From the NCBI GenBank assembly GCA_964420285.1, contig CAYQTE010000039.1:1-41120 (forward strand): a stretch of DNA of 41,120 bases, given 5' to 3'. The notes under the pieces were generated by a model. The model worked only from the letters and a program-made list of their open reading frames with translations. It was not told the origin of the DNA and did no database searches. The translations under genes were made by a program, and so were the position numbers. The stretch comes from CAYQTE01 sp964420285 (GTDB lineage: Bacteria > Planctomycetota > Phycisphaerae > Tepidisphaerales > Tepidisphaeraceae). Of the stretch, positions 13,466-22,182 are shown piece by piece; position 1 is the first letter of the stretch, and each line of letters starts with the position of its first letter.

Positions 13466-15847
13466 CTAACGTACATGAGGCAACTGCTCGCTCGCACAGT
13501 ACGCCATCCACATTCGCCGATACGCCGCCTCCATATCGTCCACGAATTGGCGAGCGTTCATCATGGCGGAGGACTGCATTCTCCCTCGCAACTCGGACCG
13601 CAATCGTGCCAGGGCGGGCAGATCAGCGGCGGTCTGGCTTACCAGGGAGATGTATTCGGCGGGAGTCTTGGCGATCAGGTTTCCGAGATTCAGGTTGGTC
13701 AGGATGCTCGCGCCGCCGCGGGAGACGGCGGTGTTGCCGGGCAATGTGATCACGGGAACGGCCATCCACAGGCTGTCGAGCGTTGTGGTGTGGCCGGGGT
13801 AGGGAATGGTGTCGAGGCAGATGTCGACCTGGTGATAGAGGCGGAAATAGTCTTCCAGATTCAGGCGGGGGACGAAGTCGATGCGGTCGGGGGCGACGCC
13901 GCCGGTCGCGAAGGTCTGCCGGACCGCGTCGCGATGGGAGCCGGCCGGCGAGAGGATAATCAGGCGGGAACCGGGCACGGCCGCGAGCGTGGCGGTCCAC
14001 AATTGCAGGGTCTGTGGCGTTACTTTGTGGAAGTTGTTGAAGCAGCCGAACGTGATGTGGCCGGATTGGAGCGCGGGGAGCGGATTGACCTCCGGTGTTT
14101 GGATCAGGGGGCGGTAGCACCAGAATGTGTGTGGCAGGCGGACCGACTGTTCGGAGTACAGTTCATCGCCATGGCCCGGCGGATCGAGATAGGGGTCGGT
14201 GAGGCGATAGTCGATGCTGGTCAGGCCTGTCGTGCCGGGATAGCCGAGCCACGTCACCTGCACGGGAGCGGGTTTGCGCGCGAACATCAGCAGTCGCGAA
14301 TCCTGCATGTGCAATGCGATGTCGATCAGGATGTCGATGTTGTCCTGCCGGATCTGGTCGGCAAGCTCGGTATCGGACATGCCGACCGTGTCGCGCCAGG
14401 TGTGCTTTAACTGTCGGAACTGCTCGGTGACGTGATCGGACTGCCTGGCGCCGCAGTAGCAGAACACCTGGACGTTTGCCGGATTGTGATGGGCCAGGAC
14501 GGGCATAAGGAAGAACGCGGCCGAATGGACGCGGAAATAGGGCGACACGTAACCGATCCTGAGGATTCGGTCGGGCGTTCGGTCGTTGGCGTGGGGGCGA
14601 TGCTCGGCCAGGAGCGGCGATTCGTGTCTTTCGGCCCATTTGCGGTTTTCGGCCAGAATGGCGGGTGCGTCGTAGTCGGCGGAAAACTGCACCGTGAACG
14701 CCAGATTGCTGCCGATGCTGAAGGAATCCGGCTTGAGTTCCAGGGCACGGCGATAGCTCTCGATCGCCTTGTCCAGCCGGCCTTGGTCGCGATAGACGTT
14801 GCCCAGATTGTTATGTCCCTCGGGGAGTTCGGGCTTGATGGCCAATGCCCGGGTACACATCGCCAAGGCCTCGTCTACTCGACCCAATTCCTGGAGCATG
14901 CCGCCAAGAATGTTGTAACCTGCGGCGAAATTGGGCTGATTCGTAATGGCCTGGCGGCACAGCGCGATGGCTTCCTGGTGACGGCCGAGTTCCTTGAGAA
15001 GAGTCACCAGATCGTGCAGGGCGTCGGCGAAATCCGGCTTGAGTGCGACGGCCTTGCGGAATGACGCAAGAGCCTCCTCGTGCCGGCCGCGGTCCTTGAG
15101 GATCACGCCGCGATTGTTGTACGCCGTGGCGTAGTCGGCCTGCAGCGCAATGGCCTTGTCCAGCGCATCCAGAGCCGCATCGATCTGGCCGGTCTTGCGC
15201 AATGCGCCGGCCAGATTGTTGTATCCCATCGCCTGGCGGGGCCGCAGTTCGACGACGTTCTTGAACGCGGCGACGGCCTCCTGGTAGCGCGAGTTATCCA
15301 TCAGCACATTACCCAGATTGTTATGTGCCTCCGCCAGCTCAGGACGCAATTCGATGGCACGGCGGTAGGCGTCGATTGCCTCCTGCCAGCGCCCCTGACG
15401 CCGTAGCGAATTGCCCATGTTGTAGTGGGCCTCGACGTAATCCGGCCGTAGCTCGATGGCGCGCCGATACGCGGCAATGGCCGCCTCGAAACCGGATTTG
15501 TCGCTGAGCGTATTGCCCAGATTGCTGTGGGCTTCGGCGTCGTTGGGATCGAGTTCGACGGCTCTCTGGAAGCATTTGGAGGCTTCATCTCGCCGGCCCT
15601 TGCGGATCAGGGCCTTGCCCAAATCGTTGTGGAAGGAGGCGTTGGCCGGCCGCAGTCGTATGGCCCGGCCGATCAGGTCGATGGCCGCATCCGCTTGCCC
15701 GGCCTGCTCGGCCAACGAGCCCAGGGCATGCAGGGCGTCGGGATCATCTGGGTTGCCGGTGAGTATTTGGCGGTAGATCTGCCCGGCCTGGGCGAACCGG
15801 CCGGCCTGGCGGTGTTGGCGGGCAATTTCCATTGGATCGTGGCTCAT
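13466..15847 (-). CDS. TPR protein with O-GlcNAc-transferase (SPINDLY/GT41) domain
   Basis: A 793-residue protein. Residues about 5-380 contain some eleven tetratricopeptide repeats of the canonical 34-residue type, for example AEAHNNLGNVLMDNSRYQEA and PEGHNNLGNVYRDQGRLDKA. The C-terminal part (about 425-785) is a GT41 glycosyltransferase. Landmarks are RILRIGYVSPYFRVHSAAFF (with the His equivalent to the OGT active-site region), PAPVQVTWLGYPGTTGL, DYRLTDPYLDPPG, ITFGCFNNFHKVTPQ, LDTIPYPGHTTTLDSLWMAV and AVSRGGASIL. It probably adds a sugar from a nucleotide donor to Ser/Thr of proteins in the cytosol; donor and targets are unknown. The ATG at 15847 starts the first TPR; 25 in-frame upstream residues lack similarity. 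TACGAT at 15858-15863 is a possible -10 with a short leader. Confidence 0.88.
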   Translation of the reverse strand: MSHDPMEIARQHRQAGRFAQAGQIYRQILTGNPDDPDALHALGSLAEQAGQADAAIDLIGRAIRLRPANASFHNDLGKALIRKGRRDEASKCFQRAVELDPNDAEAHSNLGNTLSDKSGFEAAIAAYRRAIELRPDYVEAHYNMGNSLRRQGRWQEAIDAYRRAIELRPELAEAHNNLGNVLMDNSRYQEAVAAFKNVVELRPRQAMGYNNLAGALRKTGQIDAALDALDKAIALQADYATAYNNRGVILKDRGRHEEALASFRKAVALKPDFADALHDLVTLLKELGRHQEAIALCRQAITNQPNFAAGYNILGGMLQELGRVDEALAMCTRALAIKPELPEGHNNLGNVYRDQGRLDKAIESYRRALELKPDSFSIGSNLAFTVQFSADYDAPAILAENRKWAERHESPLLAEHRPHANDRTPDRILRIGYVSPYFRVHSAAFFLMPVLAHHNPANVQVFCYCGARQSDHVTEQFRQLKHTWRDTVGMSDTELADQIRQDNIDILIDIALHMQDSRLLMFARKPAPVQVTWLGYPGTTGLTSIDYRLTDPYLDPPGHGDELYSEQSVRLPHTFWCYRPLIQTPEVNPLPALQSGHITFGCFNNFHKVTPQTLQLWTATLAAVPGSRLIILSPAGSHRDAVRQTFATGGVAPDRIDFVPRLNLEDYFRLYHQVDICLDTIPYPGHTTTLDSLWMAVPVITLPGNTAVSRGGASILTNLNLGNLIAKTPAEYISLVSQTAADLPALARLRSELRGRMQSSAMMNARQFVDDMEAAYRRMWMAYCASEQLPHVR

Positions 15848-15901
15848 GGCGGCAATGATCGTATCGCCAAACGAGGGGAAAATAATGCCGGTGCGAAAGT
15901 C

Positions 15902-15929
15902 TGTACAAGGATGACGGACCACGTATAAT
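15902..15929 (+). promoter_or_regulatory. Promoter of the gnd-kinase-larA-uxaB cluster
   Basis: A perfect -10 TATAAT (15924-15929) is preceded at 16 bp by TGTACA (15902-15907, 4/6 match to TTGACA). Transcription would begin near 15936, leaving a leader of about 32 nt that contains AGGAGA, a good ribosome binding site for the GTG at 15968. This is the best sigma-70-type promoter in the window by eye. Confidence 0.6.
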
Positions 15930-15967
15930 CGCCGGCGATCTTCTCAACAATTATAGGAGACATACAG

Positions 15968-17503
15968 GTGCCTACGGAATCGATTCAAGCAGATATCGGA
16001 CTCATCGGGTTGGCGGTCATGGGCCAGAACCTGGTGCTGAACATGGCGGACCACGGCTTCAAGGTCGCCGTCTACAACCGCACCACCCAGACCATGCAGG
16101 ACTGGATCGCCAAGATTCAGAAGGAAGAACCCTGCGCCGCCAACGTGCGGGGCCAGGCCCAGCTCGCGGATTTCGTCCGCGACATTCACCGCCCGCGCAA
16201 GATCATCATCCTGGTCAAAGCCGGCAAGCCCGTCGATGACGTCATCCAGCAACTGCTCCCCCTGCTGGAAAAGGGCGACATCATTATCGACGGCGGCAAC
16301 AGCCAGTGGACAGATACCATTCGGCGTGAGAAGGACCTGGCCGCCAAGGGCATCAACTTCGTCGGCTCCGGCGTCTCCGGCGGCGAGGAAGGCGCCCGGT
16401 TTGGTCCCTCCCTGATGCCCGGCGGGTCCAAGGAAGCCTGGCAATCCCTCAAGCCCATCTGGGAGGCCATTGCCGCCAAGGTGGACGCCAAAACCGGAAA
16501 ACCCCTGGAAAACGCCGCTCCCGGAAAGCCGGTCATCGGCGGCGTACCCTGCACCGCCCACATCGGTCCCGACGGCGCGGGCCACTATGTCAAGATGGTA
16601 CACAACGGCATCGAGTACGGCGACATGCAGATGATCTGCGAGGCCTATTTCCTGATGAAGAACCTCCTGGGCCTGGACGCCGGCGAAATGTCCGAGATTT
16701 TCCAGGGCTGGAACAAGGGCGATCTGGACAGCTTCCTCATCCAGATCACCACCGAAATCCTTGCTCAGAAAGACCCCGCCGACCGCCGGAAGAAGAAATT
16801 CCTCGTTGATGTCATTCTCGACACCGCCGAGCAAAAAGGCACCGGCAAGTGGACCAGCGTCAGCGCGCTGGATCAGGGCGTGCCGGCCCCGACTGTTTCT
16901 GAAGCGGTCTTCGCCCGCTGCCTGTCGGGGTTGAAGGATCAGCGCGTTGCCGCCAGCAAGAAGCTCAAGGCTCCCGCGTACAAGTACAAGGGTTCCAGGA
17001 AGGCACTGATCGACGCCGTGCGCGACGCCCTGTTCTGCTCCAAGATTTGTTCTTACGCCCAGGGCTTCCAACTCATGGCCCAGGCCCAGAAGACCTACAA
17101 CTGGAAACTGGATTTCGGGACGATCGCCATGATCTGGCGCGGCGGGTGCATCATCCGTGCCCGCTTCCTCCAGAAGATCACCGACGCCTACGACCGCGAG
17201 GCGTCGCTGGCGAACCTGCTGCTGGACCCCTATTTCAAGAAACAGATCGCCAGGGCGGAAACCAACTGGCGCAACGTCGTGGCAATGGCGGCCCAGGCGG
17301 GCATCTGGGCGCCGGCGTTCATGAGCGCCCTGGCGTACTACGATGGCTACCGGTCGGCGGTGTTGCCGGCCAACCTGCTCCAGGGTCAGCGCGATTACTT
17401 TGGCGCTCACACCTATGAGCGCACCGACAAGCCGCGCGGCCAGTACTTCCACACCGATTGGCCCGACCCCGCCCGGCCGCAAATCGCGGTCGGCGGTCAT
17501 TGA
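15968..17503 (+). CDS. gnd: 6-phosphogluconate dehydrogenase, decarboxylating
   Basis: A 511-residue NADP-linked enzyme converting 6-phosphogluconate to ribulose 5-phosphate and CO2 in the pentose phosphate pathway. Motifs: Rossmann GLIGLAVMGQNL (11-22), VGSGVSGGEEGARFGPSLMP (132-151) and KMVHNGIEYGD (209-219, catalytic Lys/His/Asn/Glu), plus GKWTSVSALDQGVPAPTVSE in the helical domain. The GTG start at 15968 is supported by AGGAGA 8 nt upstream. It is longer than the usual 470 residues; an insertion of roughly 15 residues (AKTGKPLENAAPGKPV, about 174-189) precedes the GVPCTAHIG strand. It heads a plus-strand cluster with the next three genes. Confidence 0.96.
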   Translation: MPTESIQADIGLIGLAVMGQNLVLNMADHGFKVAVYNRTTQTMQDWIAKIQKEEPCAANVRGQAQLADFVRDIHRPRKIIILVKAGKPVDDVIQQLLPLLEKGDIIIDGGNSQWTDTIRREKDLAAKGINFVGSGVSGGEEGARFGPSLMPGGSKEAWQSLKPIWEAIAAKVDAKTGKPLENAAPGKPVIGGVPCTAHIGPDGAGHYVKMVHNGIEYGDMQMICEAYFLMKNLLGLDAGEMSEIFQGWNKGDLDSFLIQITTEILAQKDPADRRKKKFLVDVILDTAEQKGTGKWTSVSALDQGVPAPTVSEAVFARCLSGLKDQRVAASKKLKAPAYKYKGSRKALIDAVRDALFCSKICSYAQGFQLMAQAQKTYNWKLDFGTIAMIWRGGCIIRARFLQKITDAYDREASLANLLLDPYFKKQIARAETNWRNVVAMAAQAGIWAPAFMSALAYYDGYRSAVLPANLLQGQRDYFGAHTYERTDKPRGQYFHTDWPDPARPQIAVGGH

Positions 17504-17516
17504 TCCAGGAAATCCC

Positions 17517-18596
17517 ATGAGCCTACAACTGAAAAAAAACTTTGCTTATTCCCTGCTGGTGCCGACGAGCATGGGCGTGAGAATCACTCCCGTCAACGGA
17601 CAGCCCGTTCACAGCAGCGACACGTTCATCTTGCAGGCGACCAGCGCCGAAACCAATGTCGCCAGCATTGCCTCGTATCTCGGCCTGAGCGTCAAGGTCT
17701 TGACAGCGTTCGTCAAGGACAGCCCCATTGCCGCGCTCATCAAGAGCAACCTGCTGAGCCGTCACATGACCTACGAAGGCCCCGAGGTTCCACAGGGCGA
17801 TCCGTGGGGCTATCGTCACCAGTTCAACATCGCCGACAGCGGTTTTGGCGCCCGCGGGCCGCGCGTCTGGAACGACCGTGCCGGCGAGGTGGGGCGCACG
17901 CTGGACGTGAAGCAGTTTGACCTGGAGCGGATCTTCGGCAAGGAAGGCGTTCAGATCGTGCATCTGTCCGGTTTGATTGGCGCCCTGTCAACTCAGACCA
18001 GCAACTTCTGCCTGGAGTTGGCCCGCTTTGCCAAAAAACACGACACCCGCATCGCCTTCGATCTGAACTATCGCGCCTCGTTCTGGAAAGGTCGCCAGGC
18101 CGAGCTGCGCACCATCTTCACCGAAATCGCCTCATTGGCCGACATCCTCATCGGCAATGAAGAAGACTTCCAGCTCTGTCTTGGCATCGAAGGTCCGCAA
18201 GCCGGTGGAAAGGGAATCGAATCCGAGATTGACGGTTTCAAAGTGATGATCGGCCGCGTCAAGAAAGCCTTCCCCAATGCCTCCGTGTTTGCAACGACCC
18301 TGCGCCAGGTGGTCAGTTCCAACGAACACCTGTGGGGCGCCATCATGCTTGAGGGCGACAACTGGCAGGTCGTCGAACCCAGAAGAATCCCGGTCCTTGA
18401 CCGGATCGGCGGTGGAGATGCGTTCGTAGGCGGATTGCTTTACGGCATCCTCAAGGGGTGGGAGCCGGCGAAATGGGCGCAATTCGGCTGGGCCACCGGC
18501 GCCCTGGCAACGACGTTCCTGACCGACTATGCCCAGCCCGCCGACGAAGAGATGGTTTGGAGCATCTGGCATGGAAATGCCAGAGTGAAAAGGTAA
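17517..18596 (+). CDS. PfkB-family sugar kinase, 2-keto-3-deoxygluconate kinase-like
   Basis: A 359-residue ribokinase-fold enzyme. PfkB signature 2 is VLDRIGGGDAFVGGLLYGIL (293-312) with the catalytic Asp in GGGDAF; AFDLNYRASFWKGRQAE (180-196) matches the FDxNxRxxLW motif typical of KDG kinases; ADILIGNEEDFQ (208-219) is the substrate-domain motif. It starts 13 nt after gnd with AGGA 6 nt upstream of ATG 17517; a longer in-frame ORF runs back into gnd but is only antisense-free overlap. The likely reaction is 2-keto-3-deoxygluconate + ATP to KDPG, feeding an Entner-Doudoroff-type aldolase not seen here. Fructokinase-like or other 2-ketoaldonate specificities are possible. Confidence 0.8.
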   Translation: MSLQLKKNFAYSLLVPTSMGVRITPVNGQPVHSSDTFILQATSAETNVASIASYLGLSVKVLTAFVKDSPIAALIKSNLLSRHMTYEGPEVPQGDPWGYRHQFNIADSGFGARGPRVWNDRAGEVGRTLDVKQFDLERIFGKEGVQIVHLSGLIGALSTQTSNFCLELARFAKKHDTRIAFDLNYRASFWKGRQAELRTIFTEIASLADILIGNEEDFQLCLGIEGPQAGGKGIESEIDGFKVMIGRVKKAFPNASVFATTLRQVVSSNEHLWGAIMLEGDNWQVVEPRRIPVLDRIGGGDAFVGGLLYGILKGWEPAKWAQFGWATGALATTFLTDYAQPADEEMVWSIWHGNARVKR

Positions 18597-18601
18597 ACCC
18601 T

Positions 18602-19891
18602 ATGATGCTCTACGAGACCGGTTCGATCCGCCACGAACTGAACGCCGCCGACCTGAAAAACGGACTGGTTGCGGCCCTGGACAGGCTGGGGCGCCGGAAC
18701 AAGGTTCTGGCGATCCCTCCCGACTACACCCGGCTGCCCAGTCGGGCCGGCGAGCTCACCGAGTTTGCCTGGCAGTATTTTGGCCAGCGCCTGACCGATG
18801 TGCTTCCGGCCTTGGGGACCCATACCCCCATGACCGCGCATCAGATTGCGCACATGTTCGGATCCCTGCCCGCTTCGCTGATCCGCGAGCACGACTGGCG
18901 GAATGATGTCGTGACTCTGGGAGAAGTGCCCGCCGCGTTCGTCAAGGACGTATCCGACGGGGCGGTTGAATTCCCCTGGCCGGCCCAGGTCAATAAACTG
19001 CTGGTCAATGGGCACTTCGATCTGATCCTCTCGATCGGCCAGGTGGTTCCCCACGAAGTGGCGGGAATGGCCAATTACAACAAGAATATCTTTGTTGGCA
19101 CCGGCGGCGCGGAAGGGATCAACAAGAGCCATTTCCTGGGCGCCGCTTATGGCATGGAGAAGATGATGGGGCATGCCGATACCCCCGTCCGCCGGGTCTT
19201 CAACTATGCCTCGCAGCATTTCGCTAGCCACCTGCCCATTGTCTATGTGCAGACGGTGGTGGGGCTGGACAAGACCGATGGCAAGATCAAAACCCGCGGG
19301 CTGTTCATCGGCGACGATTTTGAGGTTTTCGACAAGGCCGCCAAACTGGCCCTGCTGGTGAACTTCGAAATGCTCGATAAGCCGCTCAAGAAAGTCGTGG
19401 TTTACCTCGACCCGACCGAGTTCAAGAGCACGTGGCTGGGGAACAAGTCGATCTACCGAACCCGCATGGCGATTGCCGACGGCGGTGAGTTGATCGTGCT
19501 GGGGCCGGCACTCAAGGAGTTTGGCGAGGACAAGCAAATTGACCGGCTGATCCGAAAATACGGCTATTTCGGAACGCCGGCAACCCTCAAGGCGTGCAGG
19601 GAAAACCAGGACCTGCGCGACAACCTGAGCGCGGCGGCTCATCTCATCCACGGCTCGTCGGAAGGCCGGTTCACCATCACCTATTGTCCCGGCGGCGGTG
19701 CGGGAAACCTGACGAGACAGGAGATTGAAGGGGTTGGATTCAAGCATGCGGATCTGGACAAGATGATCCAGCGATATAACCCCAAGGCATTGAAGGATGG
19801 TTTCAACACCCTTGGCGATGGAGAAGAGGTGTATTACATCTCCAATCCCGCTCTGGGTCTGTGGGCCTTTAAGGATCGATTCAAGCATTGA
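18602..19891 (+). CDS. LarA/DUF2088-family protein (nickel-pincer racemase/epimerase homologue)
   Basis: A 429-residue homologue of lactate racemase LarA. Family members use a covalently bound nickel-pincer nucleotide to racemise or epimerise 2-hydroxyacids, and D-gluconate 2-epimerase activity has been described in the superfamily. Recognisable motifs: PPDYTRLPS (39-47, cf. DDxTRPTP), LGTHTPMT (71-78, cf. GTHRPMT), PHEVAGMANYNKNIFVG (150-166) with K161 at the position of the LarA pincer-binding lysine, and H191 in MGHADTP. ATG ATG at 18602/18605 follows the kinase stop by 5 nt; AAAGG within the kinase end is the ribosome binding site. Neighbours that handle aldonates or ketoaldonates suggest a sugar-acid substrate. 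The cofactor genes larB, larC and larE are not in the window. Confidence 0.78.
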   Translation: MMLYETGSIRHELNAADLKNGLVAALDRLGRRNKVLAIPPDYTRLPSRAGELTEFAWQYFGQRLTDVLPALGTHTPMTAHQIAHMFGSLPASLIREHDWRNDVVTLGEVPAAFVKDVSDGAVEFPWPAQVNKLLVNGHFDLILSIGQVVPHEVAGMANYNKNIFVGTGGAEGINKSHFLGAAYGMEKMMGHADTPVRRVFNYASQHFASHLPIVYVQTVVGLDKTDGKIKTRGLFIGDDFEVFDKAAKLALLVNFEMLDKPLKKVVVYLDPTEFKSTWLGNKSIYRTRMAIADGGELIVLGPALKEFGEDKQIDRLIRKYGYFGTPATLKACRENQDLRDNLSAAAHLIHGSSEGRFTITYCPGGGAGNLTRQEIEGVGFKHADLDKMIQRYNPKALKDGFNTLGDGEEVYYISNPALGLWAFKDRFKH

Positions 19892-19948
19892 GTTTCCAGT
19901 CCATCAGGCGGAACCCTCCCCGACAGAAAGAAAGACACAAGGAACACC

Positions 19949-21598
19949 ATGCAGATTCCCGCATCCACACGCGCGCGGCAGGAGATCGAGTCGGACTTCA
20001 GGCCCCTTGGCGGTAAGGATCCGACTAAGGCGCGGTTCCTGGCGCTGGGCAACGGCCGCGTGCTGCTGGCGCTGTTCTCGAACGTGTTCGGCATGGGGCC
20101 GGTGGTGATGGCTCAGACCTTCGGATCCAATGTCTCGGAACTGATGAAGACCAGAAATGGCGACTACGACGTCGTGCATATGTCCGGCGATCGCAGCCGC
20201 AAACAGATTGTGACCGTCAGCGCCGTCGCCGCGACCGGAACGATTGATGACCAGGAGGGTATGCAGCAGCTTTTCAAGCTCATCGATCAGATGAATCCGC
20301 CGGACGATTATCTGATCATTCCCTATGGCGTCACCGACGGTGTCCTGGTGCAGGGCGCGAATCTCTCGGCCGCTGATCTGGCGAATCCGGCTGCCGACGC
20401 CAAACCCGGGGCGGACAGGGGCAAATACATCCGGGACCTCTATCGAGTTGTCGAAAGGCTTCTGGAAACCAAGCCGAAATTGAAAATCTCGATCATCAAC
20501 ACGGACAATAAGGACGGGAATGGCACGCTGATCACGGACATGCTGCTCAAGATCGCCTCGGTCCGCAATCCCGCGATGGCACGCCAGATCGAACAACGTG
20601 TCAGGGCCCATGAAACGATGGTGGATCTCATCGCCAATCCGTACAAGGACGACGCCGGCAGGATGAACCTGGCCGTTCCGGAAGTTGAAGAAACGCTGCC
20701 CACGGAACACGTCGTTCTCGAGGATTCCGAAGGTTTCATTCCGGCCAGGGCGGCTGGCGAACTGGAAGCCAGGGGATTTATCATTGCCCGCGAGCGGGGC
20801 TCTGTCATCAGGAAGTACCATCCGAAGAAACTGCGGATCATGAATGCCAATCACACGGCGTTCGTTGCGGCCGCGGCGCTGGCGGGGCATATCAACACGG
20901 GAAGCGCCGTTCAGGATCCGACGATCGATCAGTACCTCCGCCGGCTCTATGAGAAGGACTTTGTCGTGATATGCGATGAACTGCATATCGACAGGCGAAG
21001 CATCGACCAGGCCTTTGGCGAATGGATGCGGCGCATCAACCGCGTTCACAGCACGTTCTGGATTGCGATGAATTTCCCCTCGAAGGCGGCGATTCGTTTC
21101 CTGCCGACCATCCGGGCTCTTTTGGCGCGGGGCCGCACCCCTTCTAAGGAAATGGCCTACGCGTTTGCCTCCAACCTTCGCTATCTCACATGCGCCGGCA
21201 AGTCGACCGACCCGCTCAAGCCCGGCGTCTACGTCGGCTTTCTCGACAAGGGCGTTTCGGTGCCGCATGTCGATTACGAACGGATTGGAACCAACCCCCA
21301 GAATCAGCAGGGCGTATTCATGACCGCCGAAGGAAATGAGTACGAATTTCGGTTCCCCAACGATCCGGTGATTATCGAAAAGCTCGGCACGCTCGTTGGG
21401 GCCTCAAAGACGGATGTTGAGAAAGGCGTACGCGAGGTGCTTGGCAGAATCGGCGCCACCAATAATGAGAAGAATAACGGCCCGATCGTGACGACGCCGG
21501 CGCTGGAGCCCTTTGTCCGGGACATTGTTGACATGTACTATCAACTGGTTCGAGCCGAAGATCGCCGTACCGCGCTGCAGGTATTGCAGGCTCTGTAA
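19949..21598 (+). CDS. UxaB/mannitol-dehydrogenase-family oxidoreductase
   Basis: A 549-residue NAD(P)-dependent polyol/aldonate dehydrogenase. The N-terminal Rossmann domain begins RFLALGNGRVLLALFSNVFG (29-48). SIINTDNKDGNGTLITDMLL (181-200) matches the 'IIPCELIDYNGDAL' stretch of tagaturonate reductase. The C-terminal catalytic motif is KKLRIMNANHTAF (293-305), equivalent to K..LN..H in mannitol dehydrogenase and altronate/mannonate oxidoreductases (UxaB/UxuB). It is about 65 residues longer than E. coli UxaB. AAGGA 6-8 nt before ATG 19949 is the ribosome binding site; the gap to the LarA gene is 57 nt. A likely reaction is interconversion of a hexonate with a hexuronate-derived ketose acid. 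It ends 43 nt from the convergent ferritin-like gene. Confidence 0.8.
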   Translation: MQIPASTRARQEIESDFRPLGGKDPTKARFLALGNGRVLLALFSNVFGMGPVVMAQTFGSNVSELMKTRNGDYDVVHMSGDRSRKQIVTVSAVAATGTIDDQEGMQQLFKLIDQMNPPDDYLIIPYGVTDGVLVQGANLSAADLANPAADAKPGADRGKYIRDLYRVVERLLETKPKLKISIINTDNKDGNGTLITDMLLKIASVRNPAMARQIEQRVRAHETMVDLIANPYKDDAGRMNLAVPEVEETLPTEHVVLEDSEGFIPARAAGELEARGFIIARERGSVIRKYHPKKLRIMNANHTAFVAAAALAGHINTGSAVQDPTIDQYLRRLYEKDFVVICDELHIDRRSIDQAFGEWMRRINRVHSTFWIAMNFPSKAAIRFLPTIRALLARGRTPSKEMAYAFASNLRYLTCAGKSTDPLKPGVYVGFLDKGVSVPHVDYERIGTNPQNQQGVFMTAEGNEYEFRFPNDPVIIEKLGTLVGASKTDVEKGVREVLGRIGATNNEKNNGPIVTTPALEPFVRDIVDMYYQLVRAEDRRTALQVLQAL

Positions 21599-21641
21599 CC
21601 GTGGCGTGAGCCGACGTCCAGGCCGGGCAGAAGCATGCCAA

Positions 21642-22103
21642 TCAGTGTCGCGCTGCGGCCTGCTCCAAAACGGCGAGTTGGGCCCGGTAATCGGCAAGGT
21701 GCAAGCGCAGGAGCGATGTCACCGATTCAGGGGCATCCGTCAGAGCGGCCAGGGTATTGGTATATCGCTCGATAGCCAGACTACACGCCTCGATCAATTT
21801 GGGGAGGAAAAACTTGAAGGAAAGGTAGTTGAGGTATTGATCGTCGGCGTGGGAGACGGCGGCGACGGGAGTGCCGCCAAGCGATTCGATGAGGCCGGCC
21901 AGTTCCGCGGCATGCCGGACGCTGGCGGCGGCCATGTCGGCCAGCGGGCGTCGCAGGTCGGCGTGGGCGCGGTCCAGATGGGCGCCAAGCTGCTCGAGCT
22001 GGGGGAAAAGGCTCTGCAGCTCCGATTCCAGGAGACTGCTCAGAGCATCAAGAACGGCCAGGGGTCTGCCGGCGGTTGGGGACATTGCAGGTAAGTTTAA
22101 CAT
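21642..22103 (-). CDS. Small ferritin-like four-helix protein
   Basis: A 153-residue, almost entirely alpha-helical protein. The pattern VRHAAELAGLIESLGGTPVA (62-81) matches the second-helix motif of ferritin-like DUF2383/DUF892-type proteins (H/E ligands followed by LGGxP). Helices at about 13-45, 47-78, 90-118 and 126-151 fit a four-helix bundle. Possible metal ligands are E26/E28, H64, E67, H85, E105 and E112, but the set is not clearly a canonical diiron site. The start is uncertain: ATG 22103 has AAGG close upstream; ATG 22085 would also fit. It follows nuoN on the same strand after 79 nt. Function unknown. Confidence 0.55.
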   Translation of the reverse strand: MLNLPAMSPTAGRPLAVLDALSSLLESELQSLFPQLEQLGAHLDRAHADLRRPLADMAAASVRHAAELAGLIESLGGTPVAAVSHADDQYLNYLSFKFFLPKLIEACSLAIERYTNTLAALTDAPESVTSLLRLHLADYRAQLAVLEQAAARH

Positions 22104-22182
22104 GACCTTGCCGGGATGGTGTCAATGGGGGAAAGTTGCGACAGTGGTAATGATCTCAAATTTCAAATCTCGGATTTTGGGG

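Noticed and set aside
15944..17518. A 524-residue minus-strand frame opposite gnd
   Set aside because: Exact mirror of the gnd coding frame, Gly/Asp/Val-rich without motifs; gnd itself is unmistakable.
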